NCBI RefSeq assembly: GCF_000300235.2
Contig: NZ_CP004388.1
Location: 1,593,501 to 1,657,500, forward strand
Length of the DNA: 64,000 nucleotides
Direction of reading: 5' to 3'
Source of the DNA: Thalassospira xiamenensis M-5 = DSM 17429
GTDB taxonomy: Bacteria > Pseudomonadota > Alphaproteobacteria > Rhodospirillales > Thalassospiraceae
Under the pieces are notes generated by a model that had not been told where the DNA came from, ran no database searches, and worked only from the letters and a program-made list of their open reading frames with translations. Within the stretch, counting starts at the first letter, position 1, and each line of letters begins with the position of its first letter. This document shows, piece after piece, positions 33,593 through 42,802 of this stretch. The position numbers and the translations under genes are program-made.

Positions 33593-34783
33593 TTATTTCC
33601 CCACCCCGACCTTGATCGCGAGTTTACGCAGCGGGCCGATGCGGTTGATGGCGGTCAGCCCCGCATAGCGCAGATCGCGCAGCGTTCTGGGTTCGAACAT
33701 GGAGGCGCGGTTGAGCAAATCAATGCCGCCAACGCGCGCCAGCGTTTTGGGAAGCTGTTTGCGTTCGTAGGATTTAAGCAACGTGGTGGCCCCGATATCG
33801 TCGCCCTTGAGCTTGGCCTTTGCCATCAGGTCGGCCAGGGTTTCGATGTCATGGAGGCTCATATTAAGCCCCTGCGCGCCAATCGGCGGGACGACGTGGG
33901 CGGCTTCGGCCACCAATGCAAGCCTTGCCGAAATCAGGCGTGACGGGACCTGTGATATCATTGGCCAGACCGCGCGCGGGCTTGCGACCGTAAGCGGGCC
34001 AAACATCGACATGGTGTCACGGGTGATTTCAGCCGAAAGGGTGGCGTCATCCATATTGTAAAGCTGCTGGGCGCGGTCGGCGGGCGTCATCCAGACGACG
34101 GACGAGCACGGTTTGCCATCAAGGTCGGGCATCGGCACCAAGGTCAGCGGACCGCCGGTGCGGTGGATTTCGGTCGAGATATTGTCATGCGGTTTGTCGT
34201 GGGTGACGACAAAGACCAGCGCACTTTGATCATAGGCCCAGCGGCGATGTTTGATCCCGGCAAATTCACGAAGCGATGAATTGCGGCCGTCGGCGGCGAC
34301 GACCAGCTTGGCGCGGACGATTTCGCCGCCGGATAATGTGGCCTCGCCATAGCGCGCGGTGCCGGTGAAGCCGGTGACGGTGGTGGAAAAGCGGAAATCG
34401 ACATTGGGGAGCGTTTCAAGTTTCGCCATCAGCGAAACACGCGCGGCCTTGTTCGAGACATTCCAGCCAAAGAAGCCCTGATTGGTTTCGGCCCCGTCAA
34501 AATCGGCGGTTTCGCGCGGGGTCATTTCAGTGCCCCCGGCATCGACGATGCGCATGACGCGAAGTTCGGCACCCGTCGGTTTGATCGCGTCCCAGACACC
34601 AGCCTTTTTAAGGGTTTCGATGCCCGGTTGCAGGAAGGCGGTGGTGCGAAGGTCCGTCCCCTCGCCAATGTCGGCGGGGGCGGGATCGACAATCATGATC
34701 CTGTGTCCGTCGGCGGCAAAGCGGGCCGCCGCACTCATGCCGGCGATGCCGCCGCCTGCAATCAGAATATCAGTTTCGATCAT
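33593..34783 (-). CDS. UbiH/Coq6-family FAD-dependent hydroxylase
   Basis: The 396-residue flavoprotein has the dinucleotide motif LIAGGGIAGMSAAARFAADG, the DG motif VVAADGRNSSLRE and the second FAD motif LVAEAAHVVPPIGAQGLN. The usual GDAAH reads AEAAH. This variant occurs in alphaproteobacterial ubiquinone hydroxylases. It probably hydroxylates a ring position in ubiquinone biosynthesis, though a degradative monooxygenase is possible. It is convergent with the phosphodiesterase gene and monocistronic. Confidence 0.88.
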   Translation of the reverse strand: MIETDILIAGGGIAGMSAAARFAADGHRIMIVDPAPADIGEGTDLRTTAFLQPGIETLKKAGVWDAIKPTGAELRVMRIVDAGGTEMTPRETADFDGAETNQGFFGWNVSNKAARVSLMAKLETLPNVDFRFSTTVTGFTGTARYGEATLSGGEIVRAKLVVAADGRNSSLREFAGIKHRRWAYDQSALVFVVTHDKPHDNISTEIHRTGGPLTLVPMPDLDGKPCSSVVWMTPADRAQQLYNMDDATLSAEITRDTMSMFGPLTVASPRAVWPMISQVPSRLISARLALVAEAAHVVPPIGAQGLNMSLHDIETLADLMAKAKLKGDDIGATTLLKSYERKQLPKTLARVGGIDLLNRASMFEPRTLRDLRYAGLTAINRIGPLRKLAIKVGVGK

Positions 34784-35016
34784 GTCTTTATCCCTGTTTT
34801 ATTCGGGCTTCAAATCCGGGCGCAGTGTCGCATGTTGGTGGTCGGGCTGCAATGCGCCCGCAATGTGCCTTGAGGTGAGATTATACGCAATGGCTTTGGC
34901 GGGTGGTTTGATACAGATCGGGGCAGGACGAAAATTATCGCGACGGATGGCTTGCCCCGCACGGCGGTTTTGGCCATTTTGGGCGCACAAAATCTTTGAC
35001 CGTGAAAGGGTTGGTT

Positions 35017-35343
35017 ATGCTGGCATGGGTTTATCTGTTGGGTGCGATCTGCCTTGAAGTGGTCGGGACGGTGTCGCTTAAACTGTCGAACGGGTTTACC
35101 GACTGGCGGTTTGCGGTTCTGACCCTGTCGCTTTATGGCGTCAGTTTCTGGGTGCTTTCGCTTACCCTTCGCACCCTGCCGGTCAGCACCGCCTATGCGG
35201 TGTGGTCGGGCCTTGGCACGGCGGCGGTCGCGGTGATTGGCGTGATGTTTTTCAAGGAACCGATGAGCGCGTTCAAGGCGGTATTCCTTTTGATGATCAT
35301 TGGTGGTGTGATCGGGCTTAATGCGGTGGGCGGCAAGCATTAG
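35017..35343 (+). CDS. Small multidrug resistance (SMR) family transporter
   Basis: The 108-residue protein has four hydrophobic helices and the essential Glu14 in AICLEVVGTV. YAVWSGLGT in helix 3 is closer to EmrE/Qac exporters than to the Gdx guanidinium subgroup (which has WA after the Glu motif). It exchanges protons for cationic lipophilic compounds as an antiparallel dimer. The start at 35017 is preferred over 34996 for spacing to AAAGGG and because family members begin a few residues before the first helix. Confidence 0.92.
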   Translation: MLAWVYLLGAICLEVVGTVSLKLSNGFTDWRFAVLTLSLYGVSFWVLSLTLRTLPVSTAYAVWSGLGTAAVAVIGVMFFKEPMSAFKAVFLLMIIGGVIGLNAVGGKH

Positions 35344-35352
35344 GATTGCACA

Positions 35353-36315
35353 TCATGAGGCGACGGGCAGGGGTGCCGTTACCTCGACACAGCTTTGAAG
35401 ATCGCGCGTGATATCGGTATGGCGCGGTTGCCAGCCCAGTTCACGGATGGCCTTCTGGCTGGTCATGCGGTGGCTATGCGCCAGACCCCGGGCCCATTCG
35501 CCGTATTCGCGGGCGATGTCATCGGGGCTGATATGCTCAACCCCGCAATCGGCCCGGCCAAAGGTCCGGGCGATCTGGCGGGCAAGATCGCCGGTTGCGA
35601 TGCCTTCGATGCCAACCCCGATATAGCTTTGGCCGCGTTCGCCGTTTTCAAGCACCAGCCGGTACAGATCGGCCAGATCATCAGCATGGATCAGCGGCCA
35701 GATGACCGAACCATCGCCGACAATCCGGACGCGGTTTTCATCGCGCGCCATGCGTGCCATGTCGTGAAGCGCCCCGCCCGGCAGGGTCGGGTGCGAACGA
35801 GACGGCGGATCGGTCCGATAGACGGTGGCGGGATGGATCACCATGCCATGCAGGGCCGGATCGGACAGGATTTTGGTCAGGCCCGCAACCATCCATTCAA
35901 AACCCGCAACCGGGGCAAAGGGCGTTTTTTCATCATGGATGGCGTCATCGGATGTGGTGGCGGGGTAAAGCCAGCTTCCGCCGGTATAGATGAAGCGTGG
36001 CAGGGTGGGGGCCTTGGGCCCGGATTGGCGATGCAGAACGTGCAGCAATTCGATCAGCATCCCGGCATCAACCGCGCCCATATCGGCGGAAAAATCACAT
36101 GCGGCATGGATGACGGCATCGACAACGGGCAATTTATCGCACCACGGGCCGGGATTGTGGATATCGCCGCGGATCGGCCATGCGCCCATGACGGCAAGAT
36201 TGGCGGCACTGTTTTCGTTGCGTGCCAGGGCAAAGACATGATGCCCGGCCGAAACCAGATTGCGCACAATCGCCGCCCCGATCAGGCCGCTTCCGCCCAG
36301 AATAAAAACACGCAT
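35353..36315 (-). CDS. NAD-dependent epimerase/dehydratase family protein
   Basis: The 320-residue extended SDR protein opens MRVFILGGSGLIGAAIVRNL with the NAD-binding GxxGxxG. FIYTGGSWLYP follows; a canonical YxxxK catalytic pair is not obvious. A later conserved HADDLADLY is typical of NAD(P)-dependent nucleotide-sugar or reductase-type members. The start at 36315 gives seven bases to AGGAG. A role in nucleoside-diphosphate sugar or aldehyde reduction cannot be decided. Gene stop lies close to the SMR gene stop (convergent). Confidence 0.82.
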   Translation of the reverse strand: MRVFILGGSGLIGAAIVRNLVSAGHHVFALARNENSAANLAVMGAWPIRGDIHNPGPWCDKLPVVDAVIHAACDFSADMGAVDAGMLIELLHVLHRQSGPKAPTLPRFIYTGGSWLYPATTSDDAIHDEKTPFAPVAGFEWMVAGLTKILSDPALHGMVIHPATVYRTDPPSRSHPTLPGGALHDMARMARDENRVRIVGDGSVIWPLIHADDLADLYRLVLENGERGQSYIGVGIEGIATGDLARQIARTFGRADCGVEHISPDDIAREYGEWARGLAHSHRMTSQKAIRELGWQPRHTDITRDLQSCVEVTAPLPVAS

Positions 36316-36400
36316 CGCCATTCTCCTGAATTCGTGATGCGTTCGTTCATAGAACCTCAAGTAAGGGTAAGGTCAAGGGGGAAATTTTACCGAAAAATAC

Positions 36401-36424
36401 AAAGCCGGGCATGTGCCCGGCTTT
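36401..36424. repeat. Left 24-bp direct repeat flanking the IS (palindromic terminator copy)
   Basis: This 24-bp palindrome (AAAGCCGGGC and its complement around ATGT) is identical to 37931-37954. The right copy is the native terminator of ridA; this one appears to be the target duplication made when the IS inserted. Confidence 0.75.
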
Positions 36425-37930
36425 CAGACCGCTGACAAACCCCGTCATATTTTGGCGGGGTTTTTCTTTTAGAGGTGTTTGAAAGCTGGCTTGAGTGTGC
36501 CGAGGGGATTATCCCTCAGCGATTGGCCCCTTGGGGCCCAAAGCCAGGGCTATTTTCTTGATGTTTTGGGCGGCGGCGGCCAGCAGACATTGGCATTTGA
36601 CATTGATCAGTCCCCGGAACCTTGCATATCGATGACCGTGAAGCTGTTTGGCATCTGCAAAAGAGCGTTCGACCGTCTCTTTTCGGCGCTTGTAAACCCG
36701 CTTACCCCACTCTGTCAGACGATAGGCGTCAGCCCGGTCTCTGGCGTCTTGCCAGACATGGCGCGTGACAGTTTTTCGGTGGTGGGCATTGGCGGTACAG
36801 GAAGCCAGCACAGGACAGGTGCGGCATTTTTCCGGGTCGCTGTGATAATGGCGGTATCCATTTCGGTCGGTTGTCGCATAAGACAGAAGCTGACCTTCGG
36901 GGCAGCGATAAGCATCACGCTCAGGGTCATAAACGTATTTGCGTTTGGGGATGTAGCCTTCCCGAAGGTTCGGGCGGCGATAGCCCGTCACGCCAAGGAT
37001 GTCACGATCTTCAAGGCCTTTGCAATCGCGGCGGTCGCATAGCCCGCATCCAGTCCGACGGCGATAACATCAAGGTCAAAACGCTGCCCTTTGTCGGGTC
37101 AAGACGGTCGAGATAGGGAATGCTGTCATGCAGATTGGCCGGGGTGGCGTAACTGTCGGTAATGATCCCAAGCTTGCCATCGACCGTGCGGTGATCGAGA
37201 TAGAAAAAGCCCTTGGGCTTGCCGTCGCGTACCATATATCCGCTGTCGGGATCGGTTCGGCTGATCTTGGTTTCTTTCTCAACCGGCTGGCGTTCCTTGG
37301 CTTTGAGCGGCTTTTTCGCATGAGCCGCCCGGTCTTCCTCAATCGCCAGATCCAGATCATCCCAATAGGCCGCGCGCGATTTGGCAACCACTTCGCGGTC
37401 CCATTTGTTCTTGTTGGCATCGGCCTTCAAATGCGTGCTGTCGGTATAGAGAACCTTACCATCCACCAGCCCGTGCCTGATCGCCTGCTCGACGATCTCG
37501 TCAAAAATATCCTGCGCAACACTGGCATCATGATATCGACGCCGCCGGTTCTGCGACAGGGTCGAGGCATCAAAGACCTTGTCGGTCAGCTTGAGTTGCA
37601 AAAACCAGCGATAGGCGACATTGACCTCAATCTCGCGCACAAGCTGGCGCTCCGAGCGCACGCCAAACAGATAGCCAATGAACAGCGCCTTAAACATCAT
37701 CACCGGATCAAGGGCGGGACGGCCATTGTTCGCGCAGTACAAATCGGCCACGCGCGCATGGATAAAACTGAAATCGATCACGGCATCGATCTTACGAAGC
37801 AAATGATCGCTGGGGACCAAACTGTCGAGTGTCACCATCTCAAGTTCGGTTTGATGTGGGCTGGGTTTCTTAAGCATTCCCCATTGAATCAAAAATCCCC
37901 GCCAATGGCGAGGACTTTGTCAGCAGTCTG
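36425..37930 (-). mobile_element. Decayed IS1182-family-like insertion sequence (1506 bp)
   Basis: Imperfect terminal inverted repeats of about 40 bp bound the element. The left end reads CAGACCGCTGACAAACCCC; the right end, on the other strand, reads CAGACTGCTGACAAAGTCC. It carries a frameshifted DDE transposase and no cargo. A 24-bp palindrome is directly repeated on both sides, so the insertion site was the stem of a transcription terminator. Confidence 0.85.
36509..37877 (-). pseudogene. IS1182-like transposase, two frameshifts
   Basis: The N-terminal frame (37877-37011) holds the DUF772-type domain (PVMMFKALFIGYLFGVRSER) and a DDE segment (VLYTDSTHLKADANKNK). The C-terminal frame (36991 downward) holds CRTCPVLASCT and the terminal helix with VERSFADAKQLHGHRYARFR, the region of the last catalytic Glu. 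Two separate one-base deletions, near 37085 and near 37018, break the frame; between them the third frame reads RFDLDVIAVGLDAGYATAA. A single programmed shift would not explain both, so the gene is dead. Confidence 0.85.
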
Positions 37931-37954
37931 AAAGCCGGGCATGTGCCCGGCTTT
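37931..37954 (-). terminator. ridA terminator and right 24-bp direct repeat of the IS
   Basis: A perfect palindrome (stem AAAGCCGGGCAT) just after the ridA stop is a good intrinsic terminator on the minus strand. The IS lies immediately beyond it, replacing the sequence that would follow the stem. Confidence 0.75.
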
Positions 37955-37976
37955 TGGATGTTTGCGAAGGGCGTAT

Positions 37977-38441
37977 TTACGCGACTTCGAAGATGCCGTC
38001 GATTTCGACCGCAACGCCGAGCGGCAGGGACGCAACGCCAACCGCAGAACGGGCGTGTTTGCCGGCCTCGCCAAAGATTTCGACCATGGTGTCGGATGCG
38101 CCATTGACGACCTTGGGCTGATCGGTGAAGGCGGGATCGGAATTAACGAACGCATTCAGTTTGACGACGCGTTTGACATTATCAAGATCGCCAATCGCGG
38201 CACGGACCTGTGCAATCAGGTTGAGCGCGCAGAGGCGGGCGGCTTTCTGGCCGTCTTCGACCTGATAATCGCGGCCAAGTTTGCCGATGAATTTCAGTTC
38301 GCCGTTTTCCATGGTGATCTGACCCGAGACATGCACAAGATTGCCGGAACGGACATAGGGCACGTAATTGGCAACCGGGGCGTTTGCCTGGGGCAGGGTG
38401 ATGCCGAGTTCGGCAAGGCGGGCGTCGATTTTTCCGGCCAT
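37977..38441 (-). CDS. RidA/YjgF/UK114-family protein
   Basis: The 154-residue protein belongs to the Rid family; the longer subgroup starts AGKIDARLAELGITLPQ, as seen in homologues annotated as RidA-like. RidA proper deaminates reactive enamine/imine intermediates made by PLP enzymes. The key Arg of RidA (in a C-R-V context) is not in the usual place here (ARSAVGVASLPLGVAVEID), which fits the RutC/Rid2-7 group of unknown function. The start at 38441 has GAGGA eight bases upstream. Confidence 0.85.
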   Translation of the reverse strand: MAGKIDARLAELGITLPQANAPVANYVPYVRSGNLVHVSGQITMENGELKFIGKLGRDYQVEDGQKAARLCALNLIAQVRAAIGDLDNVKRVVKLNAFVNSDPAFTDQPKVVNGASDTMVEIFGEAGKHARSAVGVASLPLGVAVEIDGIFEVA

Positions 38442-38668
38442 GGATTTGATCCTCGTGATTGGGTGTGGCGAAAACGGTTCCAACTTATCGGCCTTGGCGC
38501 GCAAACAAAACCATTTCTTTTGTGTGAAATGGTGCGGTGGTGGGAAGCTTGCATCAGCAATGCTGATCGATTGATGAGAAATTTGGATTTGTCATATACC
38601 CCAATCCGTCGCACAAGAAAGCCAAGCCGTAAACGGATGGCATAAAACAATCAGGGGACGCGGACGAA

Positions 38669-39574
38669 ATGGGATCAGGACGGTTTAAAATTGCCGATTT
38701 GCACGGTGCGTGGCTTGTGCTGATCGGGGTTCTGATCATCAGTCCCGATGCGCTTCTGGTCAGGCTGGTCAAGGCCGATGACATGACAACCGCGTTCTGG
38801 CGGTTGCTGATCCTTGGGTCCACACTTGCCCTTATCGCGTTCTGGCGCGGGATGCGTCGCCGTCAGTCATTGCGCCATGCGATGATGCCGACCCGCGATG
38901 AAATGCTGGCGGGGCTGTTTTATGGCGGCACAAGTGCCTGTTTCATTCTGTCGATCCGTAATACCGATGCGGCCAATACATTGGTGATCATTGCCGCGAC
39001 CCCGTTATTATCCGCCCTGATTGCGGTATTTGTGTTCAAGCGCGTTCTGGCCGTGCGGACATGGATTGCGTCCGTCGTGGTGTTTGTGTCGCTTGCGGCG
39101 ATTGTCGGGGCGGGGTTTGGCGGGGCCAATACGCTTGGTGATATTCTGGCGCTTGGCACGGCGATCTGCATGGCGTGTTATTTCAATGTGGTCGGTACGC
39201 GCATTCATATCGATGCGGTGCGTGCGATGATGGTGGGCGCGTTTCTGGCGACATTGGTGATGGTACCCAATGCCAGCCCGATGGCGCTTGAGCCGCTTGA
39301 TCCGATTTGGCTGATCCTGCTGGGCTGTGTGGTGTTGCCGCTGTCGTTTCTGTTCATTACCGCCGGGGCCAAGAAAATCCCGGCGGCCGAGGCCGGGCTG
39401 ATCATGCTGAACGAGGCGATTTTCGGATCGCTTCTGGTGTGGCTGGTGATTGACGAGGTGCCCAGTCGCACGACGCTTATTTGCGGGTCAATCGTGATCG
39501 TCACACTGGCGACGCACAGTTACCTTGGACTTCGGCAAAGCAGAATGCGCAAGCGGGCCGCCAAAACCGCCTGA
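38669..39574 (+). CDS. DMT-superfamily (EamA) transporter
   Basis: The 301-residue integral membrane protein has ten hydrophobic segments arranged as two EamA halves, for example LHGAWLVLIGVLIISPDALL and AGLIMLNEAIFGSLLVWLVI. It probably exports a metabolite such as an amino acid or purine. It ends in a basic tail (RMRKRAAKTA). The gene is divergent from ridA and appears monocistronic. The substrate cannot be inferred. Confidence 0.9.
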   Translation: MGSGRFKIADLHGAWLVLIGVLIISPDALLVRLVKADDMTTAFWRLLILGSTLALIAFWRGMRRRQSLRHAMMPTRDEMLAGLFYGGTSACFILSIRNTDAANTLVIIAATPLLSALIAVFVFKRVLAVRTWIASVVVFVSLAAIVGAGFGGANTLGDILALGTAICMACYFNVVGTRIHIDAVRAMMVGAFLATLVMVPNASPMALEPLDPIWLILLGCVVLPLSFLFITAGAKKIPAAEAGLIMLNEAIFGSLLVWLVIDEVPSRTTLICGSIVIVTLATHSYLGLRQSRMRKRAAKTA

Positions 39575-39768
39575 ACCCCGTTTTGCAAAGGCAGGAAAGC
39601 ACCGTTCAGGTTGCTGTCAGTTTCGATTGATAGCAATCGGGGGCCGGTTGGTTTGACCGGTTGCCCCACGTGATCGGGTTGATCCCGGCATTGTTGGTCC
39701 GGTTGCCAAACGCGGACACATATTGCAGCGCAGACGTGGGGCATTTGCCCCCTTTTGTGCGAGTGCCG

Positions 39769-41487
39769 ATGCCCCGTTTCAGCCTTCCTGTTCGCTTTTT
39801 TAACCGGATGCGATTGCGTTTTTCGCCGATTGATTATCGCTTTGTCATTGTCGGGCTGGCGGTTTATTTCGCGCTTGTCCTGAACTGGAAGGTTCTGGGG
39901 CATTTTTATCAAATCCTCGGGCAGCTTGAGGCCTATGACCTTGGCTTTGCGGCCAGTGCGCCGTTTGTTTTGCTGCTGGGGTCTATCGTTTTATTCACGC
40001 CGTTTTCGTTCAGATACCTTCTGAAGCCGTTTTTTGCCCTGCTGATTTTGACCGGCGCGCTTGCGAATTATGCGATGGTCAAATACGGCATCGTGTTTGA
40101 CCGCGGCATGATTGAAAATGTGGTCGAAACCAATTCAGCCGAAGCGTTTTCGTATCTGAATGTGCAATCGGCGATCTGGTTTATCGGGACCGGGATCGTG
40201 CCGGTGATTTTGCTGTTCCTGCTGCCGGTGCGCTATCCGCGCAGTATTGTGCGCGGGTTTGTGCAACGGGTGGCGATGATGGCGGTGCCGCTGGTGCTTT
40301 TTGGCGGGATTGCCGGGCTTTATTTCAAGGATTACGCATCGGTCGGGCGCAATCACAAGGTGCTGGGCAAGGAAGTTTCGCCGGTCAATTACGTGACGGG
40401 CAGTATTCAGTATGTCAAACGGCGCTATGTATCATCATCGATGCCATTCCAGACGGTCGGCAATGACGCCCATCAGGTGGTGAAGGTCGCGGGCAACGGC
40501 AAGCCGACCTTGATGTTCCTGGTGATCGGGGAAACCGCACGGGCGCAAAGTGTGCAGGCCAATGGCTATGCCCGCCCGACATCGGAATTTACCCAAAAAA
40601 TTCCGGGGATGCTGGCGTTTCAGGATGTGCGGTCCTGCGGGACGGCAACGGCGGTTTCGGTGCCGTGCATTTTTTCGGTCATGGATCATGCCAATTATAA
40701 TGGCGAGGTCGCCAGCCATAGCGAAAGCCTGATGGATGTGGTGGCGAAGGCCGGTGTTTCGGTGTTCTGGAAGGAAAATGACGAAGGCTGCAAAGGGGCG
40801 TGTGACCGCATCCCCAATGTTGACATCAAACCCGAAGATTTCCCGAAATATTGCGCCAACGGCACCTGCCATGACGAGGTGATGCTTGACGGGCTTGACG
40901 AACAGATTGCCGCGATGGCGGGCGACCGGCTGGTGACCCTGCATCTGATGGGCAGCCACGGGCCGACCTATTACAAACGTTATCCCGATGAACATCGCTT
41001 TTTCACCCCCGACTGCCCGCGCAGCGATATTGAAAACTGCACGCAGCAGGAGCTGATCAATACCTATGACAATACCATCCGCTATACCGATTTTGTGATT
41101 TCAAGGCTGGTGGAACGGTTGCAGTCCTATCAGGACCGATACAATACCGTGCTGCTGTATGTGTCCGATCATGGGGAATCGCTTGGCGAAAGCGGCATGT
41201 ATCTTCATGGGGCACCATACATGTTTGCCCCGGACGAACAGACGCGGGTGCCGATGTTTGTCTGGGCGTCTGACGGGTTTGTCGCCGATCACGGGATCAA
41301 TCGCGTCTGTCTTAGCGATCAGGCCAGAACCGGCAGTTTTTCGCATGACAATGTGTTTTCAACCGTGCTGGGCGTGATGGGGGTTGAAACATCGGTCTAT
41401 CGCAAGGGGCAGGATATCTTTGCTCCTTGCGAAAACGCCACCTATCAGGCGGAGCTTGAAACGCAGCCCGAAATGACTGGCAATTGA
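39769..41487 (+). CDS. eptA: EptA-type lipid A phosphoethanolamine transferase
   Basis: A protein of about 572 residues with five N-terminal membrane helices and a periplasmic sulfatase-fold catalytic domain. The nucleophile Thr is in VIGETARAQS. Zinc ligands lie in the VSDHGESLGE and SHDN motifs. Cys pairs (SCGTATAVSVPCIF, EGCKGACDR, CANGTCHDE, CPRSDIENC) give the conserved disulphides. EptA adds phosphoethanolamine from phosphatidylethanolamine to lipid A, lowering surface charge and sensitivity to cationic peptides; MCR proteins are relatives. The start at 39769 is chosen by length against EptA (about 547); no strong ribosome-binding site is visible for any option. Confidence 0.9.
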   Translation: MPRFSLPVRFFNRMRLRFSPIDYRFVIVGLAVYFALVLNWKVLGHFYQILGQLEAYDLGFAASAPFVLLLGSIVLFTPFSFRYLLKPFFALLILTGALANYAMVKYGIVFDRGMIENVVETNSAEAFSYLNVQSAIWFIGTGIVPVILLFLLPVRYPRSIVRGFVQRVAMMAVPLVLFGGIAGLYFKDYASVGRNHKVLGKEVSPVNYVTGSIQYVKRRYVSSSMPFQTVGNDAHQVVKVAGNGKPTLMFLVIGETARAQSVQANGYARPTSEFTQKIPGMLAFQDVRSCGTATAVSVPCIFSVMDHANYNGEVASHSESLMDVVAKAGVSVFWKENDEGCKGACDRIPNVDIKPEDFPKYCANGTCHDEVMLDGLDEQIAAMAGDRLVTLHLMGSHGPTYYKRYPDEHRFFTPDCPRSDIENCTQQELINTYDNTIRYTDFVISRLVERLQSYQDRYNTVLLYVSDHGESLGESGMYLHGAPYMFAPDEQTRVPMFVWASDGFVADHGINRVCLSDQARTGSFSHDNVFSTVLGVMGVETSVYRKGQDIFAPCENATYQAELETQPEMTGN

Positions 41488-41503
41488 CAGCGGCAGGCAT
41501 CAG

Positions 41504-41542
41504 GTTTAATTGAGTATGCTCATTGAGTATGCTCAATTAAAC
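41504..41542. promoter_or_regulatory. Tandem dyad operator upstream of tetR-type gene
   Basis: The 12-mer TGAGTATGCTCA occurs twice (41511-41522 and 41524-41535, period 13), each partly self-complementary (TGAG..CTCA). The pair is embedded in a larger dyad bounded by GTTTAAT and ATTAAAC. It lies 13-51 bp before the TetR start and 17 bp after the eptA stop. This is the likely autoregulatory site. Confidence 0.7.
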
Positions 41543-41554
41543 AGGGGATGTCTT

Positions 41555-42187
41555 ATGCAGACCGGTGTGAACAGCCGTGCCACCAAACGCGAACAGACGC
41601 GTGAAAACATCCTGATCGCGGCGCGAAAATGCTTTGACGCGCAGGGTTATGACGGGACATCCACGCGCGAAATCGCCAGGGAAGCCGGGGTTGCCGAAGG
41701 CACGATTTTCAGTCATTTCCCGACCAAGGAAGAATTGCTGATTTCCAGTGTGGGCGACCATCTGGCTGATGCGATCAAGCAGGGGCTGCATACGATGGAG
41801 CCCGAATGGTGCTTTGTCGACAAGCTGATGCATATCGCATCCTATCGCTTTGCGCAGATCGCGTTGCAGCCGGGACTTTGGCAGGTGATTTTGCAGCAAT
41901 TGGTGTTTTCACCGCGCAAGGGGGCGGTCAAGGAGCTGATGCGCGGTAGCGGCCTGATTGATGCGGTGATGCGCCTGATCGAGGATGGGCAGCTTGACGG
42001 GGAGTTGAACCCGGCAATTGAACCCGCAGCAATCCACAAAACCGTTATCGCGCTGTTTTTGTTCACCATCCATGAACATGTCGGGGTGGAGAATTACGAT
42101 TGCGAAGACATGTGCGCGACATTGCGCGACCTGCTTGATACCCAGATCAAGGGCATCTGGCTGCGTCGGCCGGAAATGGCGGCGTAA
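41555..42187 (+). CDS. TetR/AcrR-family transcriptional regulator
   Basis: The 210-residue protein has an N-terminal helix-turn-helix (TSTREIAREAGVAEGTIFSH then FPTKEELL) and an all-helical ligand/dimer domain. The start at 41555 has AGGGG eight bases upstream. The longer frame to 41510 would read through the operator and is rejected. It probably represses itself through the tandem dyad. Whether it also influences eptA, which ends just upstream on the same strand, is not shown by the sequence; readthrough control is more likely than direct repression. Confidence 0.9.
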   Translation: MQTGVNSRATKREQTRENILIAARKCFDAQGYDGTSTREIAREAGVAEGTIFSHFPTKEELLISSVGDHLADAIKQGLHTMEPEWCFVDKLMHIASYRFAQIALQPGLWQVILQQLVFSPRKGAVKELMRGSGLIDAVMRLIEDGQLDGELNPAIEPAAIHKTVIALFLFTIHEHVGVENYDCEDMCATLRDLLDTQIKGIWLRRPEMAA

Positions 42188-42202
42188 GGCGGCAAGCCGG
42201 GC

Positions 42203-42625
42203 TTATTCCCCGATCAGATGCAGGGTGATCTGGCGGTGATGCGGGGCGTGGCGATGTTCGAACAGGTAAATCCCCTGCCACGTACCCAGAACCGCACGAC
42301 CGTTTGTGACCGGGATGGTGAGTGATACATCGGTCAGCGCAGCCCGGATGTGGGCGGGCATATCGTCCGGGCCTTCGGCGGTGTGGCGATAGAGGCTGGG
42401 GTTTTCTTCGACCAGCCTTGCAAAGAAGGTTTCGAGGTCGCGCACCACATCGGGATCGGCGTTTTCCTGGATCGTCAGACTGGCCGAGGTATGGCGGCAA
42501 TAGATTGTGACCTGACCGGTTTTGATGCCGGTTTGCTGTAACCAAGACTGGACCTGATCGGTGAATTCAAGCAGGCCCTGTCCGGTGGTGCTGATTTCAA
42601 GGGTGGTCTGGTTTTGCGACAGCAT
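42203..42625 (-). CDS. yjbQ: YjbQ/UPF0047-family protein
   Basis: The 140-residue protein matches the YjbQ family (about 138 residues). Conserved points are the HTSASLTIQENADPDV motif with its His, and the terminal GTWQGIYLFEHRHAPHHRQI with further metal-binding-type His residues. Some members show weak thiamine-phosphate synthase activity; the true role is unsettled. The start at 42625 fits the family length; the longer frame is not supported. It is convergent with the tetR-type gene. Confidence 0.9.
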   Translation of the reverse strand: MLSQNQTTLEISTTGQGLLEFTDQVQSWLQQTGIKTGQVTIYCRHTSASLTIQENADPDVVRDLETFFARLVEENPSLYRHTAEGPDDMPAHIRAALTDVSLTIPVTNGRAVLGTWQGIYLFEHRHAPHHRQITLHLIGE

Positions 42626-42802
42626 GGGGCATTCCGTCTTGCGAGGTTGATGTCTGAAAATGATCGTAATCGCCGGGGTGAACAATAACAAGGGCACCTA
42701 ATCTTTTGAAATATAAGGATATGCGGCGTGCCGCAATATTGCCACTTGACGTTGCCCGTTGCCGGGCATAACGATTTGGGCGTTTACATTTAATCGGAAG
42801 CC

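Noticed and set aside
36509-37877. Programmed frameshift in the IS transposase
   Set aside because: Two separate one-base shifts at different places are needed to rejoin the frames, which fits decay rather than a single slippery site.
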